Positions 52,152-60,091 of a DNA stretch of 64,000 nucleotides are shown here, one piece after another. The position numbers were made by a program, and so were the translations under genes. The notes below the pieces were generated by a model, which ran no database searches, was not told the origin of the DNA, and worked only from the letters and a program-made list of their open reading frames with translations. Within the stretch, counting starts at the first letter, position 1; every line of letters starts with the position of its first letter. The DNA lies in assembly GCA_965277615.1 (NCBI GenBank), contig CBDIDG010000005.1, positions 2,418,001 to 2,482,000 on the forward strand, given 5' to 3'. Source of the DNA: Bog-532 sp965277615. Its GTDB lineage: Bacteria; Actinomycetota; Actinomycetes; Streptosporangiales; Streptosporangiaceae.

Positions 52152-53051
52152 ATGCCGACACCGAGCCACCAGATCGCGCCCGCGCCGGACGGACGGTTCG
52201 TGACCGCGGACGGGGTCACCTACCACTGCCTGGAGGCGGGCCTCGGGCGCACTACGATCTTCCTGCACGGCGGGGGACCCGGCTGTACCGCATGGACTGA
52301 TTTCGGTCCCGTCACGCCGCTGTTCGCCGCGGACCGCCGTTGCCTGCTGCCGGACATCCTGCAGTACGGCAAGTCCGACAAGTGCGAGATCAAGGGTCCG
52401 ATGTGGGACTTCCACGCCGCCAAGACCGTCGCCCTGATGGACGCGCTCGGCATCGACCGCGCCGACTTCGTCTGCAACTCCTGGGGCGGCACGATCGCCC
52501 TGAACCTGGCCGCGAAGTACCCAGACCGGGCCCGGTCGCTGGTGGTGACCGGCTCCATGCCGGTCTTCCACGGGCCGCTGGCGCCGCTGCCCGAGAGCGG
52601 TCGCCGCGGCCGCAACGCCCGCGACGCCTACTACGGCGGCTCCGGTCCCTCGCCGGAGAAGATGCGGGCGCTGATGGCCCGGCTGGAGTGGTACGACTCC
52701 TCCCGCATCCCCGCGGCTACCGTCGAGGCCCGCTACCGGCAGAGCCTCGATCCGGACGAGATGGCGCTGGCCGCCCGCTCGGACAGCCCACGCGGCGACT
52801 GGCAGGACCTGTCCGCGGAACTGGGCCAGATCACCGCGCCCGTGCTGTTCGCCTGGGGCATGTACGACGCGTTTCTGACGCCGGACTACCCGCTGATGCT
52901 GGCCCGGATGACTCCCCGCGGCCAGCTCTACGTGATGGACCGGGCCGGCCACCACCTGCAGGAGGAGCGCCCGCACGAGTTCTACGCGGTGGTCTCGGGC
53001 TTCCTTGAATCCGTGAAGCCGTCTGCGCCAACCCGCACCTCAGCGGTCTGA
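52152..53051 (+). CDS. Meta-cleavage-product C-C hydrolase (MhpC/HsaD-like)
   Basis: 299 residues. It has the HGGGPG oxyanion motif of C-C hydrolases (IFLHGGGPGCTAWTDF), GKSDKCEIKGPMWDFHAAKTVALMDALGI, the nucleophile elbow FVCNSWGGTIALNLAAKYPD (Ser near residue 115), Asp in WGMYDAFLTPDYPL and His in RAGHHLQEERPHEF. HGGGPG proteins hydrolyse vinylogous 1,5-diketones made by extradiol dioxygenases. Before the IS110 insertion it was probably the last gene of the plus-strand operon. Its 3' end overlaps the convergent hpaD gene by 70 bases. Confidence 0.9.
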   Translation: MPTPSHQIAPAPDGRFVTADGVTYHCLEAGLGRTTIFLHGGGPGCTAWTDFGPVTPLFAADRRCLLPDILQYGKSDKCEIKGPMWDFHAAKTVALMDALGIDRADFVCNSWGGTIALNLAAKYPDRARSLVVTGSMPVFHGPLAPLPESGRRGRNARDAYYGGSGPSPEKMRALMARLEWYDSSRIPAATVEARYRQSLDPDEMALAARSDSPRGDWQDLSAELGQITAPVLFAWGMYDAFLTPDYPLMLARMTPRGQLYVMDRAGHHLQEERPHEFYAVVSGFLESVKPSAPTRTSAV

Positions 53052-54010
53052 CTGATCTCGGTGACCGGCCTGACCTTGCCGTCCAGGTCCAAGACGGGCG
53101 ACGCCTCGGCGTACCAGGACGGGACGACCGCGTGGCCCCAGAAGTCGCGCCGCCGCGGGTCGAGCACCGACCAGCGCAGCACGGGATGGTCCGGATCGCC
53201 GGTGTAGTAGTCGGAGGTGTAGATCTCCAGCCGGTGCCCGTCGGGATCGCGCAGGTAGACGTAGAACGCGTTGGACACCCCGTGCCGCCCGGGGCCGCGC
53301 TCGATGTGGTGCTCGAGCGACAGCGAGCCCAGGATGTCGCACATCCGCAGCACCGAGTGTGCCTCGTGGGCGAAGAACCCCAGGTGGTGCAGGCGTGGTC
53401 CGGCGCCGCCGGTGAAGGCGATGTCGTGCACCGTCTGCTTGCGGTACATCCACGCGGCGTACAGGGTCTGCCCGTCCTCGATCGTCTCCGACAGCCCGAA
53501 CCCGAGCCCGGAGTAGTAGCCATAGGCGCGCGGCACGTCCGGTACGCAGATGTTGAAGTGGTCGAGCCGGGCGATCTCTGCGCCGCGCCGCAGGTCGTAC
53601 CGTTGCTGCAGCCGCTCCGGATGCCCTGATCGGTCGAAGAACTCGATCAGGAACCCGAGCGGGTCCTCGACCCGGACGACCTCTCCGAGCCCGCGGACGG
53701 CGCCTGCGGGCAGCCGCTCGGACCGGCAGCCGAGCGCGCCGAAGTAGGCCTCCGCCCGGTCCAGGTCGGCGGGCGACCGGACGCGGAAGCCCAGCGCGCC
53801 GGCCGCCGCCTCGGCCCCGGCGCGCAGGATCAGGTTGTGGTGGGCCAGCTCGTCATACCCTCGCAGGTACAGCGACGACGAATCCTCGTCAGTCACGACG
53901 AAGCCGAGCAGGTCGACCCAGAAGCGCCGTGCCTCATCCAGGTCGGTGACGTGCAGCGACGCATACGCCGAGCGAACGATGTCCGGAACGGGGGGCAGGT
54001 TGTCAGCCAT
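52982..54010 (-). CDS. hpaD: 3,4-Dihydroxyphenylacetate 2,3-dioxygenase (VOC-family extradiol dioxygenase)
   Basis: 342 residues, the length of actinobacterial Fe(II) homoprotocatechuate dioxygenases. The N-terminal VOC module starts IVRSAYASLHVTDLDEARRFWVDLLGF and has LYLRGYDELAHHNLILRAG. The catalytic module has the iron ligands His in RLDHFNICVPDV, His in PRLHHLGFFAHE and Glu in HRLEIYTSDYYTGD. It cleaves homoprotocatechuate to 5-carboxymethyl-2-hydroxymuconate semialdehyde, the substrate of the HpaE-like enzyme six bases upstream. It is the last gene of the minus-strand hpa operon. Confidence 0.9.
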   Translation of the reverse strand: MADNLPPVPDIVRSAYASLHVTDLDEARRFWVDLLGFVVTDEDSSSLYLRGYDELAHHNLILRAGAEAAAGALGFRVRSPADLDRAEAYFGALGCRSERLPAGAVRGLGEVVRVEDPLGFLIEFFDRSGHPERLQQRYDLRRGAEIARLDHFNICVPDVPRAYGYYSGLGFGLSETIEDGQTLYAAWMYRKQTVHDIAFTGGAGPRLHHLGFFAHEAHSVLRMCDILGSLSLEHHIERGPGRHGVSNAFYVYLRDPDGHRLEIYTSDYYTGDPDHPVLRWSVLDPRRRDFWGHAVVPSWYAEASPVLDLDGKVRPVTEISQTAEVRVGADGFTDSRKPETTA

Positions 54011-54016
54011 GACAGG

Positions 54017-55489
54017 TCACGCTCCAAAGCGGGGCACGTGCGTGTCGCCCAGGGCGACGTGCACGATCCGGGATTCGGTGTAGAAGTCGATCGAGTGCTG
54101 GCCGCCCTCGCGGCCGAGCCCGCTGGCCTTGACGCCGCCGAACGGCGTCCGCAGGTCGCGCACGTTGTGAGAGTTGAGCCAGGTCATGCCGGACTCCACC
54201 GCCGCCGCGACCCGGTGCGCCCGCTTCAGGTCGGACGTCCACAGGTAGGCGGCCAGTCCGTACCTGGTGCCGTTGGCCAGCGCGACGGCCTCGTCCTCGG
54301 TGTCGAACGGCGTCACGCAGACCACCGGGCCGAAGATCTCCTCGGTGAAGATTCGCATCGACGGTTTCACGTCCGCGAACACCGTCGCCGCCAGGTAGTT
54401 CCCCTCCGGCAGCGCCGGCGGGCGTGACCCGCCGGCCACGAGCTGGGCGCCTTCCTGCACGCCGATGTCCACGTAGCCGAGGACCCGTGCGTAGTGTTCC
54501 GGGTGGACCAGCGCCCCGATCTCCGTCGCGGGATCGGCGGGATCGCCCACCTTCACGCGGGCCGCGCGCTCGGCGAGCCGCGAGACGACGGTGTCGTACA
54601 CCGCTCGTTCGGCCAGGATTCTCGAGCCGGCGGTGCACCGCTCGCCGTTCAGCGACATCACCCCGAACAGTGCGGAGTCGATCGCCGCATCGAGGTCGGC
54701 GTCGGCGAAGATGACGCACGGCGACTTCCCGCCGAGCTCCATCGACAGCCCCTTAAGGTTGTCCGCGGCCGACTTCATGATGATCTTCCCGGTCGTCGTC
54801 TCGCCGGTGAACGAGATCAGGGGCACGTCCGGGTGCGCGACCAGGGGGGCGCCGGCGTCTTCGCCGATGCCGTGCACGATGTTGAACACCCCGTCCGGCA
54901 CGCCGGCCTCGGTCATGATCTCCGGTAGCAGCGAGGCCGACAGCGGGGTCCACTCGGCCGGTTTCAGCGCCACCGTGCAGCCCGACGCCAGCGCCGGGGC
55001 CAGCTTCCAGGACTCCAGCATGAACGGGGTGTTCCACGGCGTGATCAGTCCCGCCACCCCGGCGGGGCGCCGCAGCACGTAGCCGAGCTGGCCGGGCGTG
55101 GAGAACGCGTCCTCGTGCTGGGCCACGATCACGTCGGCGAAGTACCGGAAGTTCTCCGCCGCGCGTGCCGCCTGCCCCTTCGCCTGGGTGATCGGCAGCC
55201 CGGTGTCGAACGTCTCGAGCTGGGCGATGCGCTCGCCGCGCACCTCGATCCCGTCCGCGATCCGGTTCAGGATCCGCGCGCGGGCCCGCGCCGCCATCCC
55301 CGGCCACGGCCCCGAACCGAACGCCTCGCGCGCCGCCGCGACCGCCCGGCCGATGTCTGCCGGGCCGCCCGCCGCAGCCTGGGCGTACACCGTGTTGCGG
55401 ACCGGGTCCGCGACGCCGAAGGTCGCCCCGTCCGCGCTCGGCACGTGCTGCCCGCCGATGAAGTGCTCGATCTTGCCGGGAATTGACAC
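54017..55489 (-). CDS. hpaE: 5-Carboxymethyl-2-hydroxymuconate-semialdehyde dehydrogenase
   Basis: 490 residues of the aldehyde dehydrogenase family. The NAD site is ITPWNTPFMLESWKLAPALASGC, the general base Glu is in SMELGGKSPCVIF, and the catalytic Cys in SLNGERCTAGSRIL (near residue 290). TEEIFGPVVCVTPF and the C-terminal TPFGGVKASGLGREGG are also present. The GTG at 55489 with AGAGGT upstream is the best start; longer readings shadow the aldolase gene. In the hpa order it oxidises the HpaD product. It lies 44 bases after the DapA-like aldolase gene. Confidence 0.9.
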   Translation of the reverse strand: MSIPGKIEHFIGGQHVPSADGATFGVADPVRNTVYAQAAAGGPADIGRAVAAAREAFGSGPWPGMAARARARILNRIADGIEVRGERIAQLETFDTGLPITQAKGQAARAAENFRYFADVIVAQHEDAFSTPGQLGYVLRRPAGVAGLITPWNTPFMLESWKLAPALASGCTVALKPAEWTPLSASLLPEIMTEAGVPDGVFNIVHGIGEDAGAPLVAHPDVPLISFTGETTTGKIIMKSAADNLKGLSMELGGKSPCVIFADADLDAAIDSALFGVMSLNGERCTAGSRILAERAVYDTVVSRLAERAARVKVGDPADPATEIGALVHPEHYARVLGYVDIGVQEGAQLVAGGSRPPALPEGNYLAATVFADVKPSMRIFTEEIFGPVVCVTPFDTEDEAVALANGTRYGLAAYLWTSDLKRAHRVAAAVESGMTWLNSHNVRDLRTPFGGVKASGLGREGGQHSIDFYTESRIVHVALGDTHVPRFGA

Positions 55490-55533
55490 AAATACCTCTA
55501 TTCGCCCGAACGACTGGTGAGGACGGCCCGGGT

Positions 55534-56472
55534 CTACGCCGCTACCTTCGCGACGGGCCCGTCCAGTACGGAGGTCCCGAGCCGCAGCAGCCCGAGTGCC
55601 GTGTGCTGGCCGGCGTCGGTCAGCGGCACGAGCGGCGGGCGGACGAAACCGGATGCGATGAGCCCGGCCTGGTGCAGGACCCATTTCGCAGCCGCCGGGT
55701 TGGTTTCTGTGTAGATGACGTCGGTCACGGGGTGCAGGCCGAAGTGGAGCTCGCGTGCCTTGTCGAACTCGCCCGCCACCCAGTGGTCGTACATTCGCGC
55801 GGTCGCGGCCGGGGCGAGGTTGGCGGTCGCGGAGACGAAGCCGGCGCCGCCGAGGGACAGCAGCGGCAGGCACAGCAGCTCGATGCCGGACCAGACCAGG
55901 GTGTCGGTGCCCGCGGCGTGCAGCACCCGGGAGAAGTGCTCGAAGTCCTTGGTCGTCTCCTTGACGCCGACGATGTTGGCGTGGGCCCGGCGGAGCCGGG
56001 CGATCGTCTCCGGCGCGATGTCGACGGCGGTGCGGGTCGGCACGTTGTAGACGATGACCGGCAGGTCCGGGAACTCGCTCGCGACGCGGGCGTACCACTG
56101 GTACAGGCCCTCCTGCGTCGGCCGCGCGTAGTACGGCGTGATGATCAGGACCGCGTCGGCGCCGGCGTCCTGGGCGACCGCGGTGAGCTCCAGGGTCTCG
56201 TCGAGCTTCGCCGAGCCGGTGCCGGGTACGAACGGCACGCGGTCGCCGATCTCGGCCGCGGCCGCCTCGATGGCGGCGGCCCGCTCGGCGGTGGTCTGCG
56301 CGGACGGCTCGCCGGTGGACCCGCCGAGTGAGATGCCATGGCTGCCGGATTCCAGCTGCCAGCGGATTAGGGTTCGCAAGCTCCCCAGATCCAGCTCGCC
56401 GTCCGCTGTGAACGGCGAGACGAGCGGCGCGATCGAGCCGCGGATGCCGCCGGGGTCGCTGCGGAACCTCAT
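55534..56472 (-). CDS. DapA-like 2,4-dihydroxyhept-2-ene-1,7-dioate aldolase (HpaI of the DapA type)
   Basis: 312 residues of the dihydrodipicolinate synthase fold. The start is MRFRSDPGGIRGSIAPLVSPF, then HGISLGGSTGEPSAQTTAER, VLIITPYYARPTQEGLYQW, the Tyr in VIVYNVPTRTAVDI, the Schiff-base Lys in NIVGVKETTKDFEHF and SGIELLCLPLLSLGGAGFVSATANL. The signature GSIAP, the GGSTGEPSAQT loop and TKDFEHF are those of the DapA-like proteins found in 4-hydroxyphenylacetate clusters rather than of lysine biosynthesis. It would split the final C7 intermediate to pyruvate and succinate semialdehyde. It overlaps the preceding gene by four bases. Confidence 0.85.
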   Translation of the reverse strand: MRFRSDPGGIRGSIAPLVSPFTADGELDLGSLRTLIRWQLESGSHGISLGGSTGEPSAQTTAERAAAIEAAAAEIGDRVPFVPGTGSAKLDETLELTAVAQDAGADAVLIITPYYARPTQEGLYQWYARVASEFPDLPVIVYNVPTRTAVDIAPETIARLRRAHANIVGVKETTKDFEHFSRVLHAAGTDTLVWSGIELLCLPLLSLGGAGFVSATANLAPAATARMYDHWVAGEFDKARELHFGLHPVTDVIYTETNPAAAKWVLHQAGLIASGFVRPPLVPLTDAGQHTALGLLRLGTSVLDGPVAKVAA

Positions 56473-57908
56473 TCGCTCTCCTTCAGCCAGGCTTCGTAGG
56501 CGGGCCGCCATTTCGCACCAATGGGGTACAGGCCCTCGACGGACTCGCCCCTGGCGACCATCTCGGTGATGAACCGTTCCTGCCGCTCCTGCTCGGCGGC
56601 ATCGGCGGCCACCTCCCGCGCGACGCCGCGCGGGACGACCACAACGCCGTCGGCGTCGCCGGCCAGGATGTCGCCGGGCTGGATGGTGACGCCCGCGCAG
56701 GCGACCGTCACGTTGGTCTCCCACGGCACGTGCCGCCGGCCGAGTACGGCGGGGTTCGCCGCGCCGTAGTAGACCGGGATCGGCAGGCCATGCAGCGTCC
56801 GGCTGTCGCGGATCGCCCCGTCGGTCACGATGCCCTTCGCGCCCCGGATCTGGGCCCGCAGCGCTAGGATGTCGCCGACCGTTCCGGCGGTTGGGTCGCC
56901 GCGGGCCTCGATGACCAGGATCTCGCCGTCACGGACCTGCTCGACGGCCTGCTTCTGGGCGTTGAATCCGCCGCCGTGCGCCTGGAACAGGTCCTCGCGG
57001 TATGGCACGTACCGGACGGTGCGGGCGAAGCCGGCCATCGTGAGCTCTGGCCGGGTGACCCGGAGACGGTCGAGGGTGACCGAGTCGTAACCTCGCTTCT
57101 TGAGCTGGGACGCGAGCGTCGCGGTCGACACCGCGCCGATGGCGGATACCAGGTCGCGCGGGGAGCCGTCGTCTGACTGCTCGCCAGGGACGGCCCGGTT
57201 TCCGTAAGCGGCCGAGCGTTCCGCGTCGCCGGCGTGCGGCAGGGCCCCGGGCGCGGTGAGCCCGTAGTCCGCCGCGGTGATCGGGCTACGGAGCCTGCCG
57301 GTGGACTGGGGGCCGGCGGTCACCTCGACCTCGACCACGTCGCCGGGACTGACCACGGTGGAACCGGCGGGAGTGCCGGTGAGGATCACGTCGCCGACCT
57401 CCAGGGTGGTCAGCCGGGTGATGTCGGCGATGATGTCGGCGAAGCCGAACAGCAGGTCCGCACCGCTGACCGCGTCCTGGCGCAGCTCGCTGTTGACCCA
57501 GGTACGGAGCCGGACGGCCTCCGGGTCGACGGTCCGGGCGTCGAGTTGCCCTGGTCCCAGGGGCGTGAATCCATCGATGCCCTTGGACCGGACGTTGGCG
57601 CCCTTGTCGGCGTACCGCAGGTCGTAGACGCCGAAGTCGTTGGCGGCGCTCACCCAGCCGACGTGGTCCCACGCGCTGCCCGGGCTGACCCGGCTGGCCC
57701 GGCGGCCGATGATCAGCGCGACCTCGCCTTCGAAGGCGAGCAGTTCGCAGCCGGGCGGGCGGGCGACGGGCGCACCGGACGCGGCCAGGGTGCTGGGCGG
57801 TTTCAGGAAGTACGACGGCCACGGCGGCAGCGTGCCGCGTTCCATGGCGCGGCTGCGGTAGCTGAGGTGCACCGCGACGATCTTCGAGGGGCTGGGGACG
57901 GGGGGCAC
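56469..57908 (-). CDS. Fusion of fumarylacetoacetate-hydrolase domain (HpaG-like) and RraA-like domain
   Basis: 479 residues. Residues about 5-235 are a FAH-family isomerase/decarboxylase domain: SYFLKPPSTLAASGAPVARP, CELLAFEGEVALIIG (metal Glu residues), VGWVSAANDFGVYDLRYADKG (metal Asp) and GDVILTGTPAGSTVVSPGDVVEVEV. After a linker, residues 265-470 are an RraA-like domain with VSAIGAVSTATLASQLKKRG, AKGIVTDGAIRDSRTLHG (substrate RD) and GDILAGDADGVVVVPRGVA. In enteric HpaG two FAH halves do decarboxylation and isomerisation. Here the second half is replaced by RraA, whose relatives include keto-acid aldolases and decarboxylases. The GTG at 57908 is chosen because homology begins there. Confidence 0.85.
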   Translation of the reverse strand: MPPVPSPSKIVAVHLSYRSRAMERGTLPPWPSYFLKPPSTLAASGAPVARPPGCELLAFEGEVALIIGRRASRVSPGSAWDHVGWVSAANDFGVYDLRYADKGANVRSKGIDGFTPLGPGQLDARTVDPEAVRLRTWVNSELRQDAVSGADLLFGFADIIADITRLTTLEVGDVILTGTPAGSTVVSPGDVVEVEVTAGPQSTGRLRSPITAADYGLTAPGALPHAGDAERSAAYGNRAVPGEQSDDGSPRDLVSAIGAVSTATLASQLKKRGYDSVTLDRLRVTRPELTMAGFARTVRYVPYREDLFQAHGGGFNAQKQAVEQVRDGEILVIEARGDPTAGTVGDILALRAQIRGAKGIVTDGAIRDSRTLHGLPIPVYYGAANPAVLGRRHVPWETNVTVACAGVTIQPGDILAGDADGVVVVPRGVAREVAADAAEQERQERFITEMVARGESVEGLYPIGAKWRPAYEAWLKESE

Positions 57909-57912
57909 TGTC

Positions 57913-59394
57913 TTAGCTCGCCTCCTGTGTCCCGGCCTCCGCGAGCAGGGCGCGGACCCGGGCGCGGGCAGGCTCACGGTCGTAGCTGCCGACCTGGGCG
58001 CCGGCCATCCGCACCGGGTCGCCGAAGAAGAAGTACTCGTACAGGGTCTCGCGCCCGGCGAAGCCGGAGACGGCCGCGTCCATCGCGAGCTTGAACAGGC
58101 GGGCCCGCTGCTCCGCCGTGGCGTTCGCGGCCTGCAGGTACGTGTCGAGGTCGGCGCGGCTATCGCGGCCGGCGTGCGCGAAGTCGGCCTCGCTGGGCAG
58201 CGCCATGAGGCCGGAGGCGGAGAACTTGCGGATGATCTCCGGGAGCCGCTGGCTCACCTTGCGCGGGTACCAGTTGCGGGCCGCGTTGAGGGTGTCCCAT
58301 TTGGGCAGGAAGACCCCGTCCGGGCTGAGGGCGCCGTCGGCCTCGGCCGCGCGCAGCAGCGCCTTCTCGATCTCGGTGTAGCTGACCAGCTCGCCGAGGT
58401 CCTCCTGGATGTGCTGGAACTGGCTGATGCCGATGGTGTCGGCGATCTCACTGGCTAGGCCGAGGTAGAACTCGGTCTTGGCCAGGGTCCGGGTGACGAC
58501 CTGGTGGGTCATGAGCGCGCCTGCGCCCGTCTCGGTGTACCAGGCATTGCACAGTTCCGGGTGGCCGAGCATGAAGATGCGGTCGTGCGGCACCAGGACG
58601 TCGTCGAAGACGACGACCGCGTCCATCTCTTCGAAGCGGGAGGCGAGGGGCTCGTCGAAGGCGCTGCCGCCGTGGTACAGCGGGGCGCGGCAATAGTACT
58701 TCAGACCCGGCGTGTCGTTCGGGATCGCGAACGCGAACGAATACGGCGCATCCTCGGGAGTGCCGCGCAGCACGGTGGAGGGGAAGACGAGCAGTTCGTC
58801 CGCGAGCGGGCCGAGGGTGGCGAGCAGCCGCGCCCCGCGGATCACGACGCCGTCCGCCCGCTCCTCCACGACATGAGCGGTCAGCCGTCCGCCGGCCTGC
58901 TGGCTGGCGGCGACGGACCGGTTGGCCTGCGGCGGTATGAGCGTGTGAGTGGCCAGCAGGTCGTTCTCGCGCGCCCGCTCGTAGTAGGCGCGGATCCGCT
59001 CGCCGTAGACCGGGTCGGTCTTGGCGAAGAACAGGTCAGCGGACGCGAGCGCGGTGAGCGAGGAGTTCATGTAGTCGCCGCTGCGGCCGAGGAAGCCGTG
59101 CGAGAAGCCGGTCCAGGCGCTGAACGCGGCGCGGCGCCGGAGCAGGTCGGCCTCGCTGCGCGGGATCAGGAAGGACGCGCTGACCAGGTCGCCGGTGCCG
59201 GGGGAGGGGCAGGTCAGGGCGTCTTGGTGGGCCGGGTCGTGCTGCATGTCGAACAGGTGCGCGTAGGTGCGCGCGCTGGCGCGGAACACCGGGTGATCGG
59301 CAACGTTCGACGTGATCTTCTCGCCGTTGACGTAGATCTCCGGCGTCATGCCGTTCAGCTTGTCCAGGTACTGCTGGCCAGTCCGGATTCCCAC
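57913..59394 (-). CDS. hpaB: 4-Hydroxyphenylacetate 3-hydroxylase, oxygenase component
   Basis: 493 residues of the HpaB/PvcC/TcmH-type FADH2 monooxygenases. Landmarks are IRTGQQYLDKLNGMTPEIYVNGEKI, DYMNSSLTALASADLFFA, DLLATHTLIPPQANRS, ATLGPLADELLVFPST and FDDVLVPHDRIFMLGHPELCNAW, with the C-terminal FAGRETLYEYFFFGDPVRM. It hydroxylates 4-hydroxyphenylacetate to homoprotocatechuate using FADH2 from HpaC. The GTG start at 59394 has AAAGGAG 8 bases upstream. It lies 46 bases after the hpaC gene and five bases before the FAH-RraA gene. Confidence 0.92.
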   Translation of the reverse strand: MGIRTGQQYLDKLNGMTPEIYVNGEKITSNVADHPVFRASARTYAHLFDMQHDPAHQDALTCPSPGTGDLVSASFLIPRSEADLLRRRAAFSAWTGFSHGFLGRSGDYMNSSLTALASADLFFAKTDPVYGERIRAYYERARENDLLATHTLIPPQANRSVAASQQAGGRLTAHVVEERADGVVIRGARLLATLGPLADELLVFPSTVLRGTPEDAPYSFAFAIPNDTPGLKYYCRAPLYHGGSAFDEPLASRFEEMDAVVVFDDVLVPHDRIFMLGHPELCNAWYTETGAGALMTHQVVTRTLAKTEFYLGLASEIADTIGISQFQHIQEDLGELVSYTEIEKALLRAAEADGALSPDGVFLPKWDTLNAARNWYPRKVSQRLPEIIRKFSASGLMALPSEADFAHAGRDSRADLDTYLQAANATAEQRARLFKLAMDAAVSGFAGRETLYEYFFFGDPVRMAGAQVGSYDREPARARVRALLAEAGTQEAS

Positions 59395-59442
59395 GAAGTT
59401 GACTCCTTTGCAGTGCAGCTTTACTGGGCGGGCGGCGGGACG

Positions 59443-59988
59443 TCAGAGCAAGGCCTCGTGGCCCGGAATGCTTTCGGGGATCATGGTGAATTGCCCGTTG
59501 ACGAAGCCGAGCGCGTCACCCTCCCGGTAGTCGAAGTGCTGTACCTCTCCGAGGAAGAGCGTGTGGTCCCCCCCGTCGTACTCGGCCCAGGGCGTGCACT
59601 CGAAGTAGGACAGGGACCCGGCGAGGCGGGGGGCGTGGGCGCCTTCGGCCCAGGCCGGCTGGAGCGACGGCCGGGGCCGGCCGGCGAAGTGCACGGCGAG
59701 TTCGTGCTGCTCGGCGCCGAGCACGTTGACGGTGAAGCACCGGCCCCGCAGCAGGTCGTGCGAGGGGACCGTGCGCTGCAGGGCGACCAGGATCAGCGGC
59801 GGTTCGATGGACACCGAGGTGAACGAATTCACCGTGACGCCGCGGTGACCGCTGCCCGGCACGGCGAAGCTGACGACCGCGACGCCGGTCGCGAACCGGC
59901 CGAGGCACCCGCGCAGGAAGTGTGCGGGCGGCCGGTAGAGCGGTGATTCCGGTCCGAACGCGGCGGCCCGGGCGTACGTCGCGGTCAT
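59443..59988 (-). CDS. hpaC: Flavin reductase (HpaC-like)
   Basis: 181 residues of the flavin reductase domain family: CLGRFATGVAVVSFAVPGSGHRGVTVNSFTSVSIEPPLILVAL, CFTVNVLGAEQHELAVHFAG and DHTLFLGEVQHFDYREGDALGFVNGQF. It supplies FADH2 to HpaB. It is the first gene of the hpa operon. The ATG at 59988 with GAGGAGCG upstream is favoured over 60018, which would reach into the intergenic region. The operator-like palindrome starts 41 bases upstream. Confidence 0.9.
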   Translation of the reverse strand: MTATYARAAAFGPESPLYRPPAHFLRGCLGRFATGVAVVSFAVPGSGHRGVTVNSFTSVSIEPPLILVALQRTVPSHDLLRGRCFTVNVLGAEQHELAVHFAGRPRPSLQPAWAEGAHAPRLAGSLSYFECTPWAEYDGGDHTLFLGEVQHFDYREGDALGFVNGQFTMIPESIPGHEALL

Positions 59989-60029
59989 GGTGACGCTCCT
60001 CGATGGCATCTGGTGCATCCCGGCGAACC

Positions 60030-60046
60030 TGTTCTATAATAGAACA
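60030..60046. promoter_or_regulatory. Palindromic operator, divergent hpaC / IclR promoters
   Basis: TGTTCTATAATAGAACA is an 8-bp inverted repeat around one central base, in the 103-bp gap between the divergent hpa operon and the IclR gene. It is AT-rich against a GC-rich background. IclR-family proteins typically bind such palindromes next to their own gene, so this is the probable site of the regulator at 60092. It also overlaps the space where both promoters must lie. Confidence 0.7.
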
Positions 60047-60091
60047 GTTAGTTCTTATTTCGAATACAACCCTAATAGGGAGGACAGGCCG

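Noticed and set aside
55483..56331. 282-codon plus frame opposite the aldolase
   Set aside because: Antisense shadow of the DapA-like gene, which has all catalytic residues.
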